From Hyphomicrobiales bacterium (lineage in GTDB: Bacteria; Pseudomonadota; Alphaproteobacteria; Rhizobiales; Methyloligellaceae): a DNA stretch of 32,280 nucleotides. Numbering within the stretch: position 1 is the first letter of the stretch; each line of letters begins with the position of its first letter. The notes beneath the pieces were generated by a model. It was not told where the DNA came from. It was given only the letters and a program-made list of their open reading frames with translations, and did no database searches. The position numbers and the translations under genes were made by a program. The DNA lies in contig QIGN01000114.1 in NCBI GenBank assembly GCA_003228955.1, positions 1-32,280 of the forward strand. The letters are read 5' to 3'. This document shows, in pieces, positions 1 through 9,128 of this stretch.

Positions 1-2
1 TG

Positions 3-3000
3 GTCAATGACGGCGGCATCATGGATCTTTGGGTGCGCGAGGCCAGATTGTTCAAATATGGCTCGGGTACGGGCTCCAACTTTTCCCATATTCGCGGAGA
101 AGGCGAGAGGCTGGCCGGGGGGGGGCGGTCTTCGGGGCTGATGAGCTTCCTGAAGATCGGCGACCGGGCGGCCGGGGCCATCAAATCGGGCGGTACCACC
201 CGGCGGGCGGCCAAAATGGTGAGCGTCGATGTGGACCATCCCGACATCGAGACTTTTATCGATTGGAAGGTCACGGAAGAGCAAAAAGTCGCCGCACTGG
301 TTGCCGGGTCGAAGATGTGCCGGAAGCATTTGAGCGCGGTAATGGAGGCGTGCGGCGAGCGCTCCGGCATGACACCGGACAGGGCCGACGATGACCGGTT
401 CGAGGCGCGGCACAATGCCGCGCTGCGGCGGGCTATCCGCGCGGCGCGCGCGGCGATGGTGCCCGAGAACTATGTGCAGCGGGTGATCGCGCTGGCGCGC
501 CAAGGGTTAAACGACTTTCATTTTCCTGAGTTCGATACCGATTGGGATTCGGAAGCCTATTTCACGGTTTCGGGGCAGAATTCGAACAACTCCATTCGGC
601 TGAGCAACGGCTTCATGGCGGCGGTGGCCAATGACAAACCGTGGCATCTGACCCGGCGGACGGATGGCGCGGTCGCAAAAACGCTGCCGGCGCGGGAATT
701 GTGGGAGAAGATCGGCCATGCCGCCTGGGCCAGCGCCGACCCGGGACTGCAATTCGATACGACGATCAATGAGTGGCATACCTGCCCAAATTCAGGGCGG
801 ATCAATGCTTCGAACCCCTGTTCGGAATATATGTTCCTGGACGATACGGCGTGTAATCTGGCCTCGCTGAATCTGATGGCTTTCCGGCCCGCCGACGGCG
901 GGGCGGACGGTTCGCTGATCGATATCGCGGCATTCGAGCATGCGGTCCGGCTGTGGACGATGACGCTGGAGATTTCGGTGCTGATGGCGCAATACCCGTC
1001 ACGCCAAATTGCCCAACTGAGCTACGAATACCGCACACTGGGACTGGGTTACGCCAATTTGGGCGGGCTGCTGATGGCGGCCGGGCTCGGTTACGACAGC
1101 GATGAAGGCCGGGCCTTTTGCGGCGCGATCACAGCCTTGATGACGGGTGCCGCTTACACCACATCGGCGGAGATGGCCGAGGAACACGGCGCCTTCCCGG
1201 GCTATGCCAAGAACCGCGAGCCGATGCTGGGGGTGATGAGAAACCACCGGCGCGCGGCCCATGGCGAAACCGGCTATGAAGGTCTGTCGGTGGACCCGGT
1301 GGTGCTGGATGCAGAGATATGTCCCGACAAGTTACTCGTCGCTGCGGCCAGGCGGGCTTGGGACAAAGCGGTCGAGGACGGGGAGAAACACGGCTTCCGC
1401 AATGCCCAGGTCTCAGTGATCGCCCCGACCGGGACCATCGGGCTGGTCATGGATTGCGATACCACCGGCATCGAACCCGACTTCTCCATTGTCAAATTCA
1501 AGCAACTGGCCGGTGGCGGCTATTTCAAGATTATTAACCGGATGGTGCCGCTGGCGCTGCGGACGCTTGGTTATGGCGAGGCGGAGATCGCGGAAATATC
1601 CCGCTACGGGGGCGGCCACGGCAGCTTGGACGGAGCGCCTGGCGTCAGTGAAAAAACGTTGCGTGCCAAAGGCTTCAACGATGAGGTTCTGGCGCGCATA
1701 GAAGAAGGACTGGGCGGCTGCTTCGATATTCGTTTTGTGTTCAATAAATGGACGCTGGGGGTGGAGTTCTGCACCCAGACCCTTGGCCTGCCGGCGGACC
1801 AGCTGGATGCTTTGGATTTCGATCTGCTGGCGGCCATTGGTTTTTCGAAACAGGATATCGACGCGGCGAACGCTTATGTTTGCGGCGCCATGACATTGGA
1901 GGGCGCACCGCATCTGCGGGATGAAGATTTACCGGTATTCGACTGCGCCAACAAGTGCGGCATGACCGGCAAACGCTACTTGTCGGCGGAAAGTCACATC
2001 AGAATGATGGCGGCGGCGCAGCCGTTCATTTCCGGCGCGATCTCGAAGACCATCAACATGCCCAATGAGGCGCTGATCACCGACTGCATGGATGCCTATA
2101 TGCTGTCCTGGGGATTAGGTCTGAAGGCCAACGCCCTCTATCGGGATGGCTCAAAGCTGAGCCAGCCGCTGCAGTCGCAGTTGCTCAGCAGTGAGGATGA
2201 CGAGGAAGAGCTGGACGGCCTTGACGCGATCATCGATGCGCCGGACGGGCGGCGGGCGCAAATCGTCGCCGAAAGAGTGATCGAGCGGGTCATATACAAT
2301 AGTGCCGAACGGCATCGCTTGCCCCATCGGCGCAAAGGCTACACCCAGAAGGCGGCGGTCGGCGGACACAAAGTCTATATCCGCACCGGCGAGTATGAAG
2401 ATGGCGCCCTGGGTGAGATATTCATCGATATGCACAAAGAAGGCGCTGCCTTCCGCTCGCTGATGAATAATTTTGCCATCGCGATCTCCATCGGCCTGCA
2501 ATATGGCGTGCCCCTGGACGAGTTCGTCGATGCCTTTACTTTCACCCGGTTCGAGCCGTCGGGTATTGTCGAGGGTAACGAGGCGATCAAGATGTCGAGT
2601 TCGGTGCTCGACTATATCTTCCGGGAATTGGCGATCAGCTATCTTGACCGCAGCGACCTTGCCCATGTGGTGCCAGATGATCTGAGACCGGATAGCGTTG
2701 GCCGCAGCGAACGGGAGCAGGCCCTTCCCGATGTCGCCAGGCGGGCCATCAGTACGGGCTTTTTGCGCCGCAAGGGCCTGGTGGTGCTACCGGGCGGGGC
2801 CGACCGGGGCAATGATCGGCCGAATGAACGGGAGCGGGCAGGCGCGACGCTTGAAGCAGCGACGGCCGAAAGTGCTATTTCGATGGGCTCGGGTTCGTCA
2901 GTGCAGATGCAGGCGGTGGTGAGCGTGGGTCCTCAAGCCGTCAGCCAGCTCCGCGATGCCCGGATGCGGGGCTATGAGGGCGATGCGTGCGGCGAGTGCG

Positions 3001-3074
3001 GCAATTTTACGCTGGTTCGCAACGGCACTTGCCTGAAATGCATGACATGCGGCGGTACCAGCGGGTGTAGCTAA
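3..3074 (+). CDS. nrdJ: Vitamin B12-dependent (class II) ribonucleoside-diphosphate reductase, 5'-truncated
   Basis: Adenosylcobalamin-dependent reductase that makes deoxyribonucleotides without needing oxygen. The frame is already open at base 3 and reads [10 protein letters not shown] before the first Met at 21, so the real start lies upstream of the window; 1023 residues are visible, against about 1200 expected for this subfamily. Seen: the active-site region [11 protein letters not shown] (about 810-845), the phosphate-binding PTGTIG segment (about 1425-1445), and a cysteine-rich C-terminus with CGECG near 2990 and CLKC...CGG...C near 3030-3070, the zinc-ribbon/redox tail typical of long alphaproteobacterial NrdJ. 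Cysteines and the catalytic Glu are intact. A hairpin follows the stop. Very secure call; only the N-terminus is missing. Confidence 0.96.
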   Translation, partial: VNDGGIMDLWVREARLFKYGSGTGSNFSHIRGEGERLAGGGRSSGLMSFLKIGDRAAGAIKSGGTTRRAAKMVSVDVDHPDIETFIDWKVTEEQKVAALVAGSKMCRKHLSAVMEACGERSGMTPDRADDDRFEARHNAALRRAIRAARAAMVPENYVQRVIALARQGLNDFHFPEFDTDWDSEAYFTVSGQNSNNSIRLSNGFMAAVANDKPWHLTRRTDGAVAKTLPARELWEKIGHAAWASADPGLQFDTTINEWHTCPNSGRINASNPCSEYMFLDDTACNLASLNLMAFRPADGGADGSLIDIAAFEHAVRLWTMTLEISVLMAQYPSRQIAQLSYEYRTLGLGYANLGGLLMAAGLGYDSDEGRAFCGAITALMTGAAYTTSAEMAEEHGAFPGYAKNREPMLGVMRNHRRAAHGETGYEGLSVDPVVLDAEICPDKLLVAAARRAWDKAVEDGEKHGFRNAQVSVIAPTGTIGLVMDCDTTGIEPDFSIVKFKQLAGGGYFKIINRMVPLALRTLGYGEAEIAEISRYGGGHGSLDGAPGVSEKTLRAKGFNDEVLARIEEGLGGCFDIRFVFNKWTLGVEFCTQTLGLPADQLDALDFDLLAAIGFSKQDIDAANAYVCGAMTLEGAPHLRDEDLPVFDCANKCGMTGKRYLSAESHIRMMAAAQPFISGAISKTINMPNEALITDCMDAYMLSWGLGLKANALYRDGSKLSQPLQSQLLSSEDDEEELDGLDAIIDAPDGRRAQIVAERVIERVIYNSAERHRLPHRRKGYTQKAAVGGHKVYIRTGEYEDGALGEIFIDMHKEGAAFRSLMNNFAIAISIGLQYGVPLDEFVDAFTFTRFEPSGIVEGNEAIKMSSSVLDYIFRELAISYLDRSDLAHVVPDDLRPDSVGRSEREQALPDVARRAISTGFLRRKGLVVLPGGADRGNDRPNERERAGATLEAATAESAISMGSGSSVQMQAVVSVGPQAVSQLRDARMRGYEGDACGECGNFTLVRNGTCLKCMTCGGTSGCS

Positions 3075-3108
3075 CCTGGCGCCGGCCGCGCTGCCATCAA
3101 ATCCAGGT

Positions 3109-3140
3109 CTTTGAGGGGGTGCTGCGGTGCGCCCTCAAAG
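3109..3140 (+). terminator. Candidate hairpin terminator after nrdJ
   Basis: Perfect 9-bp inverted repeat CTTTGAGGG / CCCTCAAAG with a 14-nt loop, 35 nt after the nrdJ stop and 110 nt before the next start. No clear U-run follows, so it may be a Rho-independent terminator of weak type or only an mRNA 3'-end hairpin. Confidence 0.4.
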
Positions 3141-3250
3141 TGTTCAAAAGCGCGTTACGGGCTTGGCGATCACGGGGGGTGCGGCCTGGCACCGGCCGGC
3201 GGCGGGGGCTATCATGGCGGTCAAACAGCCCTGGAATTGGAGAAAATCAT

Positions 3251-3724
3251 ATGACGGGTGAGATCGACGCCAGGCTGGCGGATCTCGGCATTACCTTGCC
3301 GCATGCGGCTGCCCCGGCGGCCAATTATGTGCCGTGGGTGATCAGCGGCAATCTGGTGTTTATTTCCGGGCAATTGCCCATGGTGGATGGCAAACCCGGT
3401 TACATCGGCAAGATTGGGGTCGATTTCGATACAACGGCCGGCGCGGAGGCGGCGAAGGCCTGCGCCATCGGTATTCTGGCGCAGCTGAAGTCGGCCCTGG
3501 ATGGCGATTTGGACCGGGTCGCGCGCTGCGTGAAACTGGGCGGTTTCGTCAACGCCATACCGGATTTCTTCGAACATCCGATGGTCATCAATGGTGCCTC
3601 GGACCTGATGGTGGCCGCGTTGGGCGAGGCTGGACGCCACTCACGCTTCGCTGTCGGTGTGGGCAGCCTGCCCTTTGGCGTCGCGGTGGAAATAGATGCC
3701 ATATTCGAGATTGGCCAGAAATGA
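3251..3724 (+). CDS. RidA/YjgF/UK114 family protein, copy 1
   Basis: Small 157-residue RidA-family protein. Characterised RidA proteins hydrolyse reactive enamine/imine intermediates released by PLP enzymes; this longer subfamily (LGI.LP...APAANYVP start) is of uncertain substrate. Seen: the ISGQLP segment, NGASDLMV, and C-terminal SRFAVGVGSLPFGVAVEI, in which Arg132 and Glu147 line up with the catalytic Arg and Glu of E. coli RidA. Start chosen at the ATG at 3251 because GGAG lies 8 nt upstream (3239-3242) and the family begins there; a longer frame from 3119 has no family similarity. Its stop overlaps the start of the second paralogue (ATGA), implying translational coupling. Confidence 0.88.
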   Translation: MTGEIDARLADLGITLPHAAAPAANYVPWVISGNLVFISGQLPMVDGKPGYIGKIGVDFDTTAGAEAAKACAIGILAQLKSALDGDLDRVARCVKLGGFVNAIPDFFEHPMVINGASDLMVAALGEAGRHSRFAVGVGSLPFGVAVEIDAIFEIGQK

Positions 3725-4197
3725 CGCTACGTGACGGGCCGATAGCGCGGCGGTTGGCGGCGCTGGGAATCGTGCTTCCCGAGGCGCCGGCGCCGGCGGC
3801 GAATTATGTCGCCGTGGTGCGCATGGGCAATTTGCTTTCGGTCTCGGGTCAGGGGCCGGTGGACGGCCGGGAAAAATTGTCGACCGGACGGGTGGGGCAA
3901 GATTTGAGCCTGGAGCAAGGCAAATACGCGGCCCGGCTAACCTGTCTGAATGTGCTGGCGCAAGTGGCGGCGGCGCTGGACGGGGACCTGGACCGGGTCA
4001 AACGTGTGGTCAAGCTGTTCGGGCTGGTCAACAGCGCGCCGGATTTCGTTCAACAGGCCCAGGTGATGAATGGTGCCTCCGATCTGATGGTGGAGATTTT
4101 CGGCGATCGTGGGCGCCATGCCCGCGCCGCTATCGGGTCCCCTGCCCTACCGTTCAATATTTCGGTGGAAATCGATGGGATTTTCGAGGTCGCTTGA
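3721..4197 (+). CDS. RidA/YjgF/UK114 family protein, copy 2
   Basis: Second, diverged RidA paralogue of 158 residues, sharing the same plan as its upstream neighbour (APAANYV, SGQGP, LDGDLDRV, NGASDLMV, LPFNISVEIDGIF). Arg135 in HARAAIG aligns with the substrate-carboxylate-binding Arg of RidA. The ATG overlaps the preceding TGA by four bases, so the pair is one transcript and probably arose by tandem duplication. The two differ enough (for example KLSTGRVGQDLS against GYIGKIGVDFDT) that they may have different substrates or form a hetero-oligomer; that is inference. Nine bases separate it from the acetyltransferase gene. Confidence 0.87.
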   Translation: MTLRDGPIARRLAALGIVLPEAPAPAANYVAVVRMGNLLSVSGQGPVDGREKLSTGRVGQDLSLEQGKYAARLTCLNVLAQVAAALDGDLDRVKRVVKLFGLVNSAPDFVQQAQVMNGASDLMVEIFGDRGRHARAAIGSPALPFNISVEIDGIFEVA

Positions 4198-4206
4198 GCC
4201 GACCTC

Positions 4207-5391
4207 ATGGTTGCATGGGGGAAGCGGCCGGTGACCTGTGAGCCCCCGGCCGAGGTCACCGCACGCACGGTGGAGCGGATCGGCGATATCGAGGCGAGCC
4301 AGTGGGACGCCTGTGCCGGATCGGAAAGCCCTTTTGTCAGTCATGCCTTTCTAGACGTGCTGGAAATCAGCGGTTCGGTATGCGCGGAAAGTGGCTGGTT
4401 GCCGCGCCATCTGATCCTGGAGAATGGATCGGGCGAGCTGATCGGTGCGGTGCCGCTCTATGTGAAAGGTCACTCCCAGGGCGAGTATGTTTTCGATTGG
4501 GGGTGGGCGGATGCGTTCGAGCGGGCCGGTGGCCGCTATTACCCAAAACTGCAAGCGGCGGTTCCCTTCTCGCCGGTGACAGGTCCAAGGCTGCTGGTAC
4601 ACGCTGGTAGTGGGACGGATGTGCAAGAGGCGCTGATCGGCACATTGGAGACGGTGGCGAACCAGCTTGGGGTGTCCTCGGTCCATGCGACTTTCACGAC
4701 GCAGCATGAGCATGAATTGTTCGAGGCGGCCGGATGGGTGACGCGGCTGGGCCAGCAATTTCACTGGTTCAATCGGGGTTATGAGACATTCGACGATTTT
4801 TTGGCGACTTTGATCAGCCGCAAACGCAAAGCCATTCGCAAAGAAAGGCGGGCGGTGGCCGAGAGCGGGCTGACGCTGGAAACGCTCAGCGGCAGTGCCA
4901 TCCGGCCAGAGCATTGGGACGCCTTTTATCAGTTCTACGTGGACACCTACGACCGCAAGTGGGGCGCCCCCTATCTGACGCGCGGTTTTTTCGAAGAATT
5001 ACAGATGCGGATGGGCGAGAATGTGGTGCTGGTGATGGCGTTCGATGGCGATCACGCGGTGGCCGGGGCGCTCAATCTCAAAGGCAGCGACGCGCTCTAT
5101 GGCCGCAACTGGGGCAGCGTGGCGGATTTTCCGTTTCTGCATTTCGAGGCCTGTTATTATCAAGCGATCGATTATGCGATCCGCCATGGACTGGCCCGGG
5201 TCGAAGCCGGAACGCAAGGGCCGCACAAAATCCAGCGTGGCTATCTGCCAGTGCCGACCTACAGCGCTCATTATATTCGCAATTCGAGCTTTCGCGACGC
5301 GGTGGCCAATTTCTGCGCCCAGGAGCGGCGGGCGATGGCGTTCGAGATTTCGGCGCTAACAGAGCATTCGCCCTACAAGTCCGAAAAATAG
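4207..5391 (+). CDS. GNAT-fold acyltransferase of the DUF482/COG3146 (FemAB-like) family
   Basis: Predicted cytosolic acyltransferase of 394 residues. Seen: the family's N-terminal WDACAGSESPFVSHAFLDVLE block, VPLYVKGHSQGEYVFDWGWADAFERAG, and the C-terminal GRNWGS...LHFEACYYQAIDYAI...EAGTQGPHKIQRGYLP block, which I recognise as COG3146. Substrate is unknown; FemAB relatives transfer amino acids in cell-wall synthesis, but this family has no firm function. Start uncertain: ATG at 4207 has little ribosome-binding sequence, while the in-frame GTG at 4231 has GGGGGAAG 6 nt upstream and may be the true start. It follows the two RidA genes by 9 nt, probably same operon. A two-hairpin repeat begins about 10 nt after the stop. 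Confidence 0.88.
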   Translation: MVAWGKRPVTCEPPAEVTARTVERIGDIEASQWDACAGSESPFVSHAFLDVLEISGSVCAESGWLPRHLILENGSGELIGAVPLYVKGHSQGEYVFDWGWADAFERAGGRYYPKLQAAVPFSPVTGPRLLVHAGSGTDVQEALIGTLETVANQLGVSSVHATFTTQHEHELFEAAGWVTRLGQQFHWFNRGYETFDDFLATLISRKRKAIRKERRAVAESGLTLETLSGSAIRPEHWDAFYQFYVDTYDRKWGAPYLTRGFFEELQMRMGENVVLVMAFDGDHAVAGALNLKGSDALYGRNWGSVADFPFLHFEACYYQAIDYAIRHGLARVEAGTQGPHKIQRGYLPVPTYSAHYIRNSSFRDAVANFCAQERRAMAFEISALTEHSPYKSEK

Positions 5392-5400
5392 CGTCGCCCA

Positions 5401-5503
5401 GAGTGTTTCCAGGAAAAGCGGACACCGCTCTTTCGCCAGCAAACACGCCAAAACAAGACTCTAGGGGCTCGTTTTGATCCCATCAAAACGAGAAAGACCC
5501 TAG
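5401..5503. repeat. Intergenic two-hairpin palindromic repeat, copy A
   Basis: About 103 bp between the convergent acetyltransferase and clpA genes. First hairpin: GTGTTT (5403-5408) pairs with AAACAC (5441-5446), with inner GCGG/CCGC pairing. Second hairpin: 5461-5503, CTAGGG...CCCTAG with a long inner stem around CGTTTTGAT/ATCAAAACG. A copy about 88% identical by eye lies in reverse orientation at 17340-17445. Its last CTAG contains the TAG stop codon of clpA (5500-5502, minus strand). It probably also forms the 3' end of transcripts from both sides. No transposase gene is associated. Confidence 0.85.
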
Positions 5504-7839
5504 TCAACGAGTTCGGTCTTGTCCGAGCCTGATTTGCCTTTCGACTTCTTTTTCGACTTCGCCGATTTGGCGGCGCGCTTGTCCTCTTTGCACACGAAGG
5601 AAAGCTTCTTGTCGACAACGGTAACCTTTACGGTACCGCCCTTGGCCAGGTCACCGAACAGAAGTTCCTCGGCCAGGGGTTTCTTGATGTGCTCCTGGAT
5701 AGCGCGGGCCAAGGGGCGGGCGCCAAAGGCGATGTCGTAACCGCGCTTGGCAAGCCAATTTCTCGCCGCGTCGTCAAGCTCGATAACGACGTTACGATCG
5801 CTTAGCTGGGCCTCCAGCTGCATGACAAATTTGTCGACAACCAAGGCAACGATATCTTCGGTCAGGGCGGCGAACGGAATCACCGCGTCCAGGCGGTTGC
5901 GGAATTCGGGCGTGAACAGCCTGTTGATGGCCTCCTCGTCGTCACCGGTCCGGCGCTCACGGCCAAAACCGATGGCCTGTTTGGCGAGTTCGGATGCGCC
6001 GGCGTTGGTGGTCATGATGAGAATGACGTTGCGGAAATCCACCGCCTTGCCGTTGTGGTCGGTGAGCTTGCCGTAATCCATGATCTGCAACAGGATGTTG
6101 AACAAATCGGGATGGGCTTTCTCGATCTCATCAAGCAGCAGCACACTATGGGGGTGCTGATCCACGGCGTCGGTCAGCAGACCGCCCTGATCAAAACCGA
6201 CATAGCCCGGCGGGGCGCCGATAAGGCGGGATACGGAATGGCGCTCCATATATTCGGACATATCGAAGCGGGTGAGCTGGACGCCCAGGGACATGGCGAG
6301 CTGGCGCGCCACCTCGGTCTTGCCGACACCGGTCGGGCCGGAAAACAGATAACTGCCAATGGGCTTTTCAGGCTCGCGCAAACCGGCGCGGGCCAGTTTG
6401 ATGGCGCTGGAAAGTGCCTCTATGGCTTTGTCCTGGCCGAAGACCATGGTCCTGAGGTCGCGCTCGAGATTGCGCAGGGACTTCTTGTCGTCGCGGCTGA
6501 TGGATTTGGGCGGAATGCGCGCGATCTTGGCGACCACTACCTCGACATCGCGCACGGAGATCGTCTTCTTGCGTTTGGACGGCGGCAGCAGCTGCTGGGA
6601 CGCGCCGACCTCGTCAATGATGTCAATGGCCTTATCGGGCAGTTTGCGGTCGTTAATATAGCGTGCCGATAGCTCTACCGCAGTGCGGATGGCGTCTTCG
6701 GTATAACGAACGCCGTGATGGCGCTCGTAATAGGGCTTGAGGCCGCGCAATATCTTTACCGCGTCAGCGATGGACGGCTCGACAATATCGATCTTCTGGA
6801 AGCGGCGGACGAGGGCGCGGTCCTTCTCGAAATAGTTGCGGTATTCCTTGTAGGTGGTGGAGCCAATGCAGCGCAGCCGGCCGCCGGCCAATGCGGGTTT
6901 TAGCAAATTGGACGCATCCATGGCGCCGCCCGAGGTGGCGCCGGCGCCGATCACGGTGTGGATTTCGTCAATAAAGAGGATGCTGTCGTCGAGGGCTTCC
7001 AATTCCGAGACAACGGCCTTGAGACGCTCCTCAAAATCGCCGCGGTAGCGGGTACCGGCGAGAAGGGCGCCCATGTCGAGGGCAAAGATCGTGGCTTCGT
7101 CGAGTACCTCGGGCACATCGTGCTTGACGATGCGGCGGGCAAGACCCTCGGCGATGGCGGTCTTGCCGACCCCGGAATCGCCAACAAAAAGCGGGTTGTT
7201 CTTCTGGCGGCGACAAAGAACCTGGATCGTCCGCTCGACTTCCTGCTCACGGCCGATGAGGGGATCGATCAAGCCGTCGCTGGCCTTCTTGTTGAGGTCG
7301 ACGCAATAGGCGGTTAGCGCCTCGCGGCCCTTCTTGGCAACCTCCTCGCCTTCGCCGGCCTCGTCAGTGCCAGTGAATGGCGGCGAGGCCTCCTGGCCCG
7401 GCACCTTGGCTATGCCGTGGGAAATGTAGTTGACGGCATCAAGCCGGGTCATGTCCTGCTGCTGGAGATAATAGACGGCGTGGCTCTCGCGCTCGGAGAA
7501 CATGGCGACCAGGACATTGGCGCCGGTGACCTCCTCACGGCCGGAGGATTGGACGTGAATGGCGGCGCGCTGCAAGACGCGCTGGAACCCGGCGGTGGGC
7601 TTGGCGTCATCCAGCCGGTTGGTCATCAGGCCGGAGAGCTCATTGTCGATATAGTCGGTTACCTCCTGGCGGAGCTTGCCGACTTCGACACCACAGGCGC
7701 GCAGGACGGCTATCGAGTCCTGATCCTCGATCAGCGCCAGGAGCAGATGCTCCAAAGTGGCGAACTCGTGACGGCGCTCATTGGCGAAAGCCAAAGCGCG
7801 GTGGAGGGTTTGTTCAAGGTTCTGCGACAACATACCCAC
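5500..7839 (-). CDS. clpA: ATP-dependent Clp protease ATP-binding subunit ClpA
   Basis: Hsp100 unfoldase that feeds substrates to ClpP, here with its adaptor ClpS encoded just upstream. 779 residues, normal for ClpA. Seen: N-terminal Clp repeats (about 1-145), first AAA+ domain with Walker A GDSGVGKT (220-227) and Walker B ILFIDEIH (287-294), second AAA+ domain with GPTGVGKT (501-508), an IGFGRE loop matching the ClpP-docking IGL/F motif near residue 640, and a lysine/serine-rich tail. Start: GTG at 7839 sits 12 nt after AGGAG; an ATG two codons later (7833) is an alternative 18 nt away. The GGAG overlaps the clpS stop region, so clpS-clpA is one operon. The stop codon lies inside repeat copy A. 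Confidence 0.97.
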   Translation of the reverse strand: MGMLSQNLEQTLHRALAFANERRHEFATLEHLLLALIEDQDSIAVLRACGVEVGKLRQEVTDYIDNELSGLMTNRLDDAKPTAGFQRVLQRAAIHVQSSGREEVTGANVLVAMFSERESHAVYYLQQQDMTRLDAVNYISHGIAKVPGQEASPPFTGTDEAGEGEEVAKKGREALTAYCVDLNKKASDGLIDPLIGREQEVERTIQVLCRRQKNNPLFVGDSGVGKTAIAEGLARRIVKHDVPEVLDEATIFALDMGALLAGTRYRGDFEERLKAVVSELEALDDSILFIDEIHTVIGAGATSGGAMDASNLLKPALAGGRLRCIGSTTYKEYRNYFEKDRALVRRFQKIDIVEPSIADAVKILRGLKPYYERHHGVRYTEDAIRTAVELSARYINDRKLPDKAIDIIDEVGASQQLLPPSKRKKTISVRDVEVVVAKIARIPPKSISRDDKKSLRNLERDLRTMVFGQDKAIEALSSAIKLARAGLREPEKPIGSYLFSGPTGVGKTEVARQLAMSLGVQLTRFDMSEYMERHSVSRLIGAPPGYVGFDQGGLLTDAVDQHPHSVLLLDEIEKAHPDLFNILLQIMDYGKLTDHNGKAVDFRNVILIMTTNAGASELAKQAIGFGRERRTGDDEEAINRLFTPEFRNRLDAVIPFAALTEDIVALVVDKFVMQLEAQLSDRNVVIELDDAARNWLAKRGYDIAFGARPLARAIQEHIKKPLAEELLFGDLAKGGTVKVTVVDKKLSFVCKEDKRAAKSAKSKKKSKGKSGSDKTELVD

Positions 7840-7848
7840 GGGGTTCGC

Positions 7849-8184
7849 TTACTCCTTTTCCAGAGTGCACTGCAACGGGTGTTGGTTCTTGCGCGCGAAA
7901 TCTATCACTTGGGTGACCTTGGTCTCAGCCACCTCATAGGTAAACACACCACAGATGCCGACACCACGCTGATGTACGTGTAACATGATGCGGACCGCCT
8001 CTTCATTCTGCAAATTGAAGAAGCGCTGCAGAACCTGGACGACGAACTCCATGGGCGTGTAGTCGTCATTTAACATCAAGACCTTGTACATAGACGGCTT
8101 CTTGGTCTTCGGCTTGGTCTGGGTGACTACGCCCGTCTGCCCCTGATTGCCGCCGTCGTCACCGCCATCGTGGTTCTCGCTCAT
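7849..8184 (-). CDS. clpS: ATP-dependent Clp protease adaptor ClpS
   Basis: N-end-rule adaptor of 111 residues that delivers substrates with bulky N-terminal residues to ClpA(P). Seen: a flexible Gly/Gln-rich N-terminus, then [20 protein letters not shown] (the pocket-forming [11 protein letters not shown] motif), and [19 protein letters not shown] containing the conserved histidine and Gly residues. Start chosen at the ATG at 8184 (MSENHDGG) because the canonical ClpS N-terminal extension begins there; upstream in-frame Met codons to 8301 add sequence with no family resemblance. The stop is 9 nt before the clpA start, with the clpA ribosome-binding site in between. Confidence 0.95.
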   Translation of the reverse strand: MSENHDGGDDGGNQGQTGVVTQTKPKTKKPSMYKVLMLNDDYTPMEFVVQVLQRFFNLQNEEAVRIMLHVHQRGVGICGVFTYEVAETKVTQVIDFARKNQHPLQCTLEKE

Positions 8185-8368
8185 GAGCCTGACACATGTG
8201 CGCAACATCGGGTAGCTTGACCCTGAAAATGATATTGGATCGAATTGGGTTAGTGAAAGCTCTCGTTGCATGACAGTTGTGTGATTTGCCGCGACCATCA
8301 AGCTGTAACCGAATACCCTTACTGCTTTCCATACAACAGACCGGGGCCAGGGAAAACAACCCGCACAT

Positions 8369-8400
8369 TAAAAAAGCCCGGCGAAAATTTCGCCGGGCTC
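8369..8400 (-). terminator. Rho-independent terminator of the phasin gene
   Basis: Near-perfect palindrome AGCCCGGCGAAA / TTTCGCCGGGCT (8375-8399) followed on the minus strand by a run of six T (8370-8375). It lies about 37 nt beyond the phasin stop, in the classical position and orientation, and separates it from clpS transcription. Confidence 0.9.
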
Positions 8401-8436
8401 CCAAATGCCGCAATATCGGGCAAATATGGTTCTCGC

Positions 8437-8940
8437 TTACCGGGCGAAGGGCTTGCCGAATTTCTCAAAAGCCGCCGTGGCACCGGTGTTGAACGGCGCA
8501 GCCGCTGCCGAAGCGGCCTGCACGGAACGCTCTTGAATCTTGGCGCTCTCGGCGGCAAAACGCTCGAAACTGGCCCGCGCCCAATCGGTCTGGACGCTCA
8601 GGACGTCCTGAAAAGTCCTGGCGGTGAATAGACGATTGGCCATGGACAGGGTCTCCTCGACAGAGTCCTTGGCGTATTCGGTCAAGGCCGCGGTGGTGTC
8701 CTCGACATTGCGGGTCAAGGCACTGGACGAAGCCTGGAGCGCGTTGGCGAGTTCCTTGTTGTAGTCGGCGACGCCCTCGTAGCTGTTCTTGGCGATGGCG
8801 CCAACTTGTTCCAGACCCTCGCGGGTCATATTGGCAACTTCTTCGTAACCCTTGGCCGCCTGCTCGGTGGCATACTCAAACTCAGTCTCGCCGGCCGGCC
8901 TTGCGGTACCCTTGCCGGCTGTCTTCTTGCTAACGCCCAT
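8437..8940 (-). CDS. Phasin family protein (PHA granule-associated)
   Basis: 167-residue, alanine-rich, fully helical protein lacking cysteine, of the phasin type that coats polyhydroxyalkanoate granules in the cytoplasm. Seen: EQAAKGYEEVANMTREGLEQ and a C-terminal segment FQDVLSVQTDWARASFERFAAES, the usual phasin_2 signature. Start at 8940 (MGVSKKTAG) is supported by GGGAG 7-8 nt upstream; the frame remains open upstream but without family resemblance. It is monocistronic, with a strong terminator downstream and a promoter/operator-like region upstream carrying TGCTGCA repeats. PHA synthase genes are not in the window. Phasins are divergent, so the exact subtype is not assigned. Confidence 0.88.
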   Translation of the reverse strand: MGVSKKTAGKGTARPAGETEFEYATEQAAKGYEEVANMTREGLEQVGAIAKNSYEGVADYNKELANALQASSSALTRNVEDTTAALTEYAKDSVEETLSMANRLFTARTFQDVLSVQTDWARASFERFAAESAKIQERSVQAASAAAAPFNTGATAAFEKFGKPFAR

Positions 8941-9011
8941 TGGAATGCTCCCAATCTGAAAATAACTTCGGCTTACCCGCCTGCGATGATCAAAACCCGC
9001 ACCGTCGGGCC

Positions 9012-9104
9012 GCAGCTTTTGCTGCATTGCAACATGCCCTATCTGGGGCCCTTTTGTGCCGGTGTCAAGAATTTATTGTGCGTCGCACCAATTTCTTTGC
9101 TGCA
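9012..9104 (-). promoter_or_regulatory. Predicted phasin promoter with TGC-rich PhaR-like operators
   Basis: On the minus strand TTGACA (plus-strand TGTCAA, 9063-9068) is followed at about 18 nt by AGATAG, a plausible -35/-10 pair. TGCTGCA occurs at 9020-9026, within inverted repeat GCAGC-TTTT-GCTGC (9012-9025) running into TGCATTGCAA, and again at 9098-9104. PhaR repressors of alphaproteobacteria are known to bind TGC-rich sites at phasin promoters, so this is a reasonable PhaR operator prediction; phaR itself is not in view. Confidence 0.45.
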
Positions 9105-9128
9105 CCGCCAAAGCAACGTTTTTCGGCC

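Noticed and set aside
3119-3250. Upstream extension of the first RidA gene to an ATG-like start at 3119
   Set aside because: The extra 44 residues have no family resemblance, overlap a hairpin, and the ATG at 3251 has its own GGAG.
5401-5503. Insertion sequence or MITE with transposase
   Set aside because: No transposase, no clear target duplication and no terminal repeats beyond the hairpins; treated as an intergenic palindromic repeat.
6055-6672. Long plus-strand reading frame opposite clpA
   Set aside because: It is the antisense shadow of clpA, driven by GC-rich codon bias, with no domain or signal.
8185-8301. Longer ClpS start
   Set aside because: The added residues do not resemble ClpS, and the ATG at 8184 yields the normal 111-residue length.
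8941-9027. Longer phasin start
   Set aside because: The extension runs over the promoter and TGC-rich operator region; the ATG at 8940 has a good ribosome-binding site.
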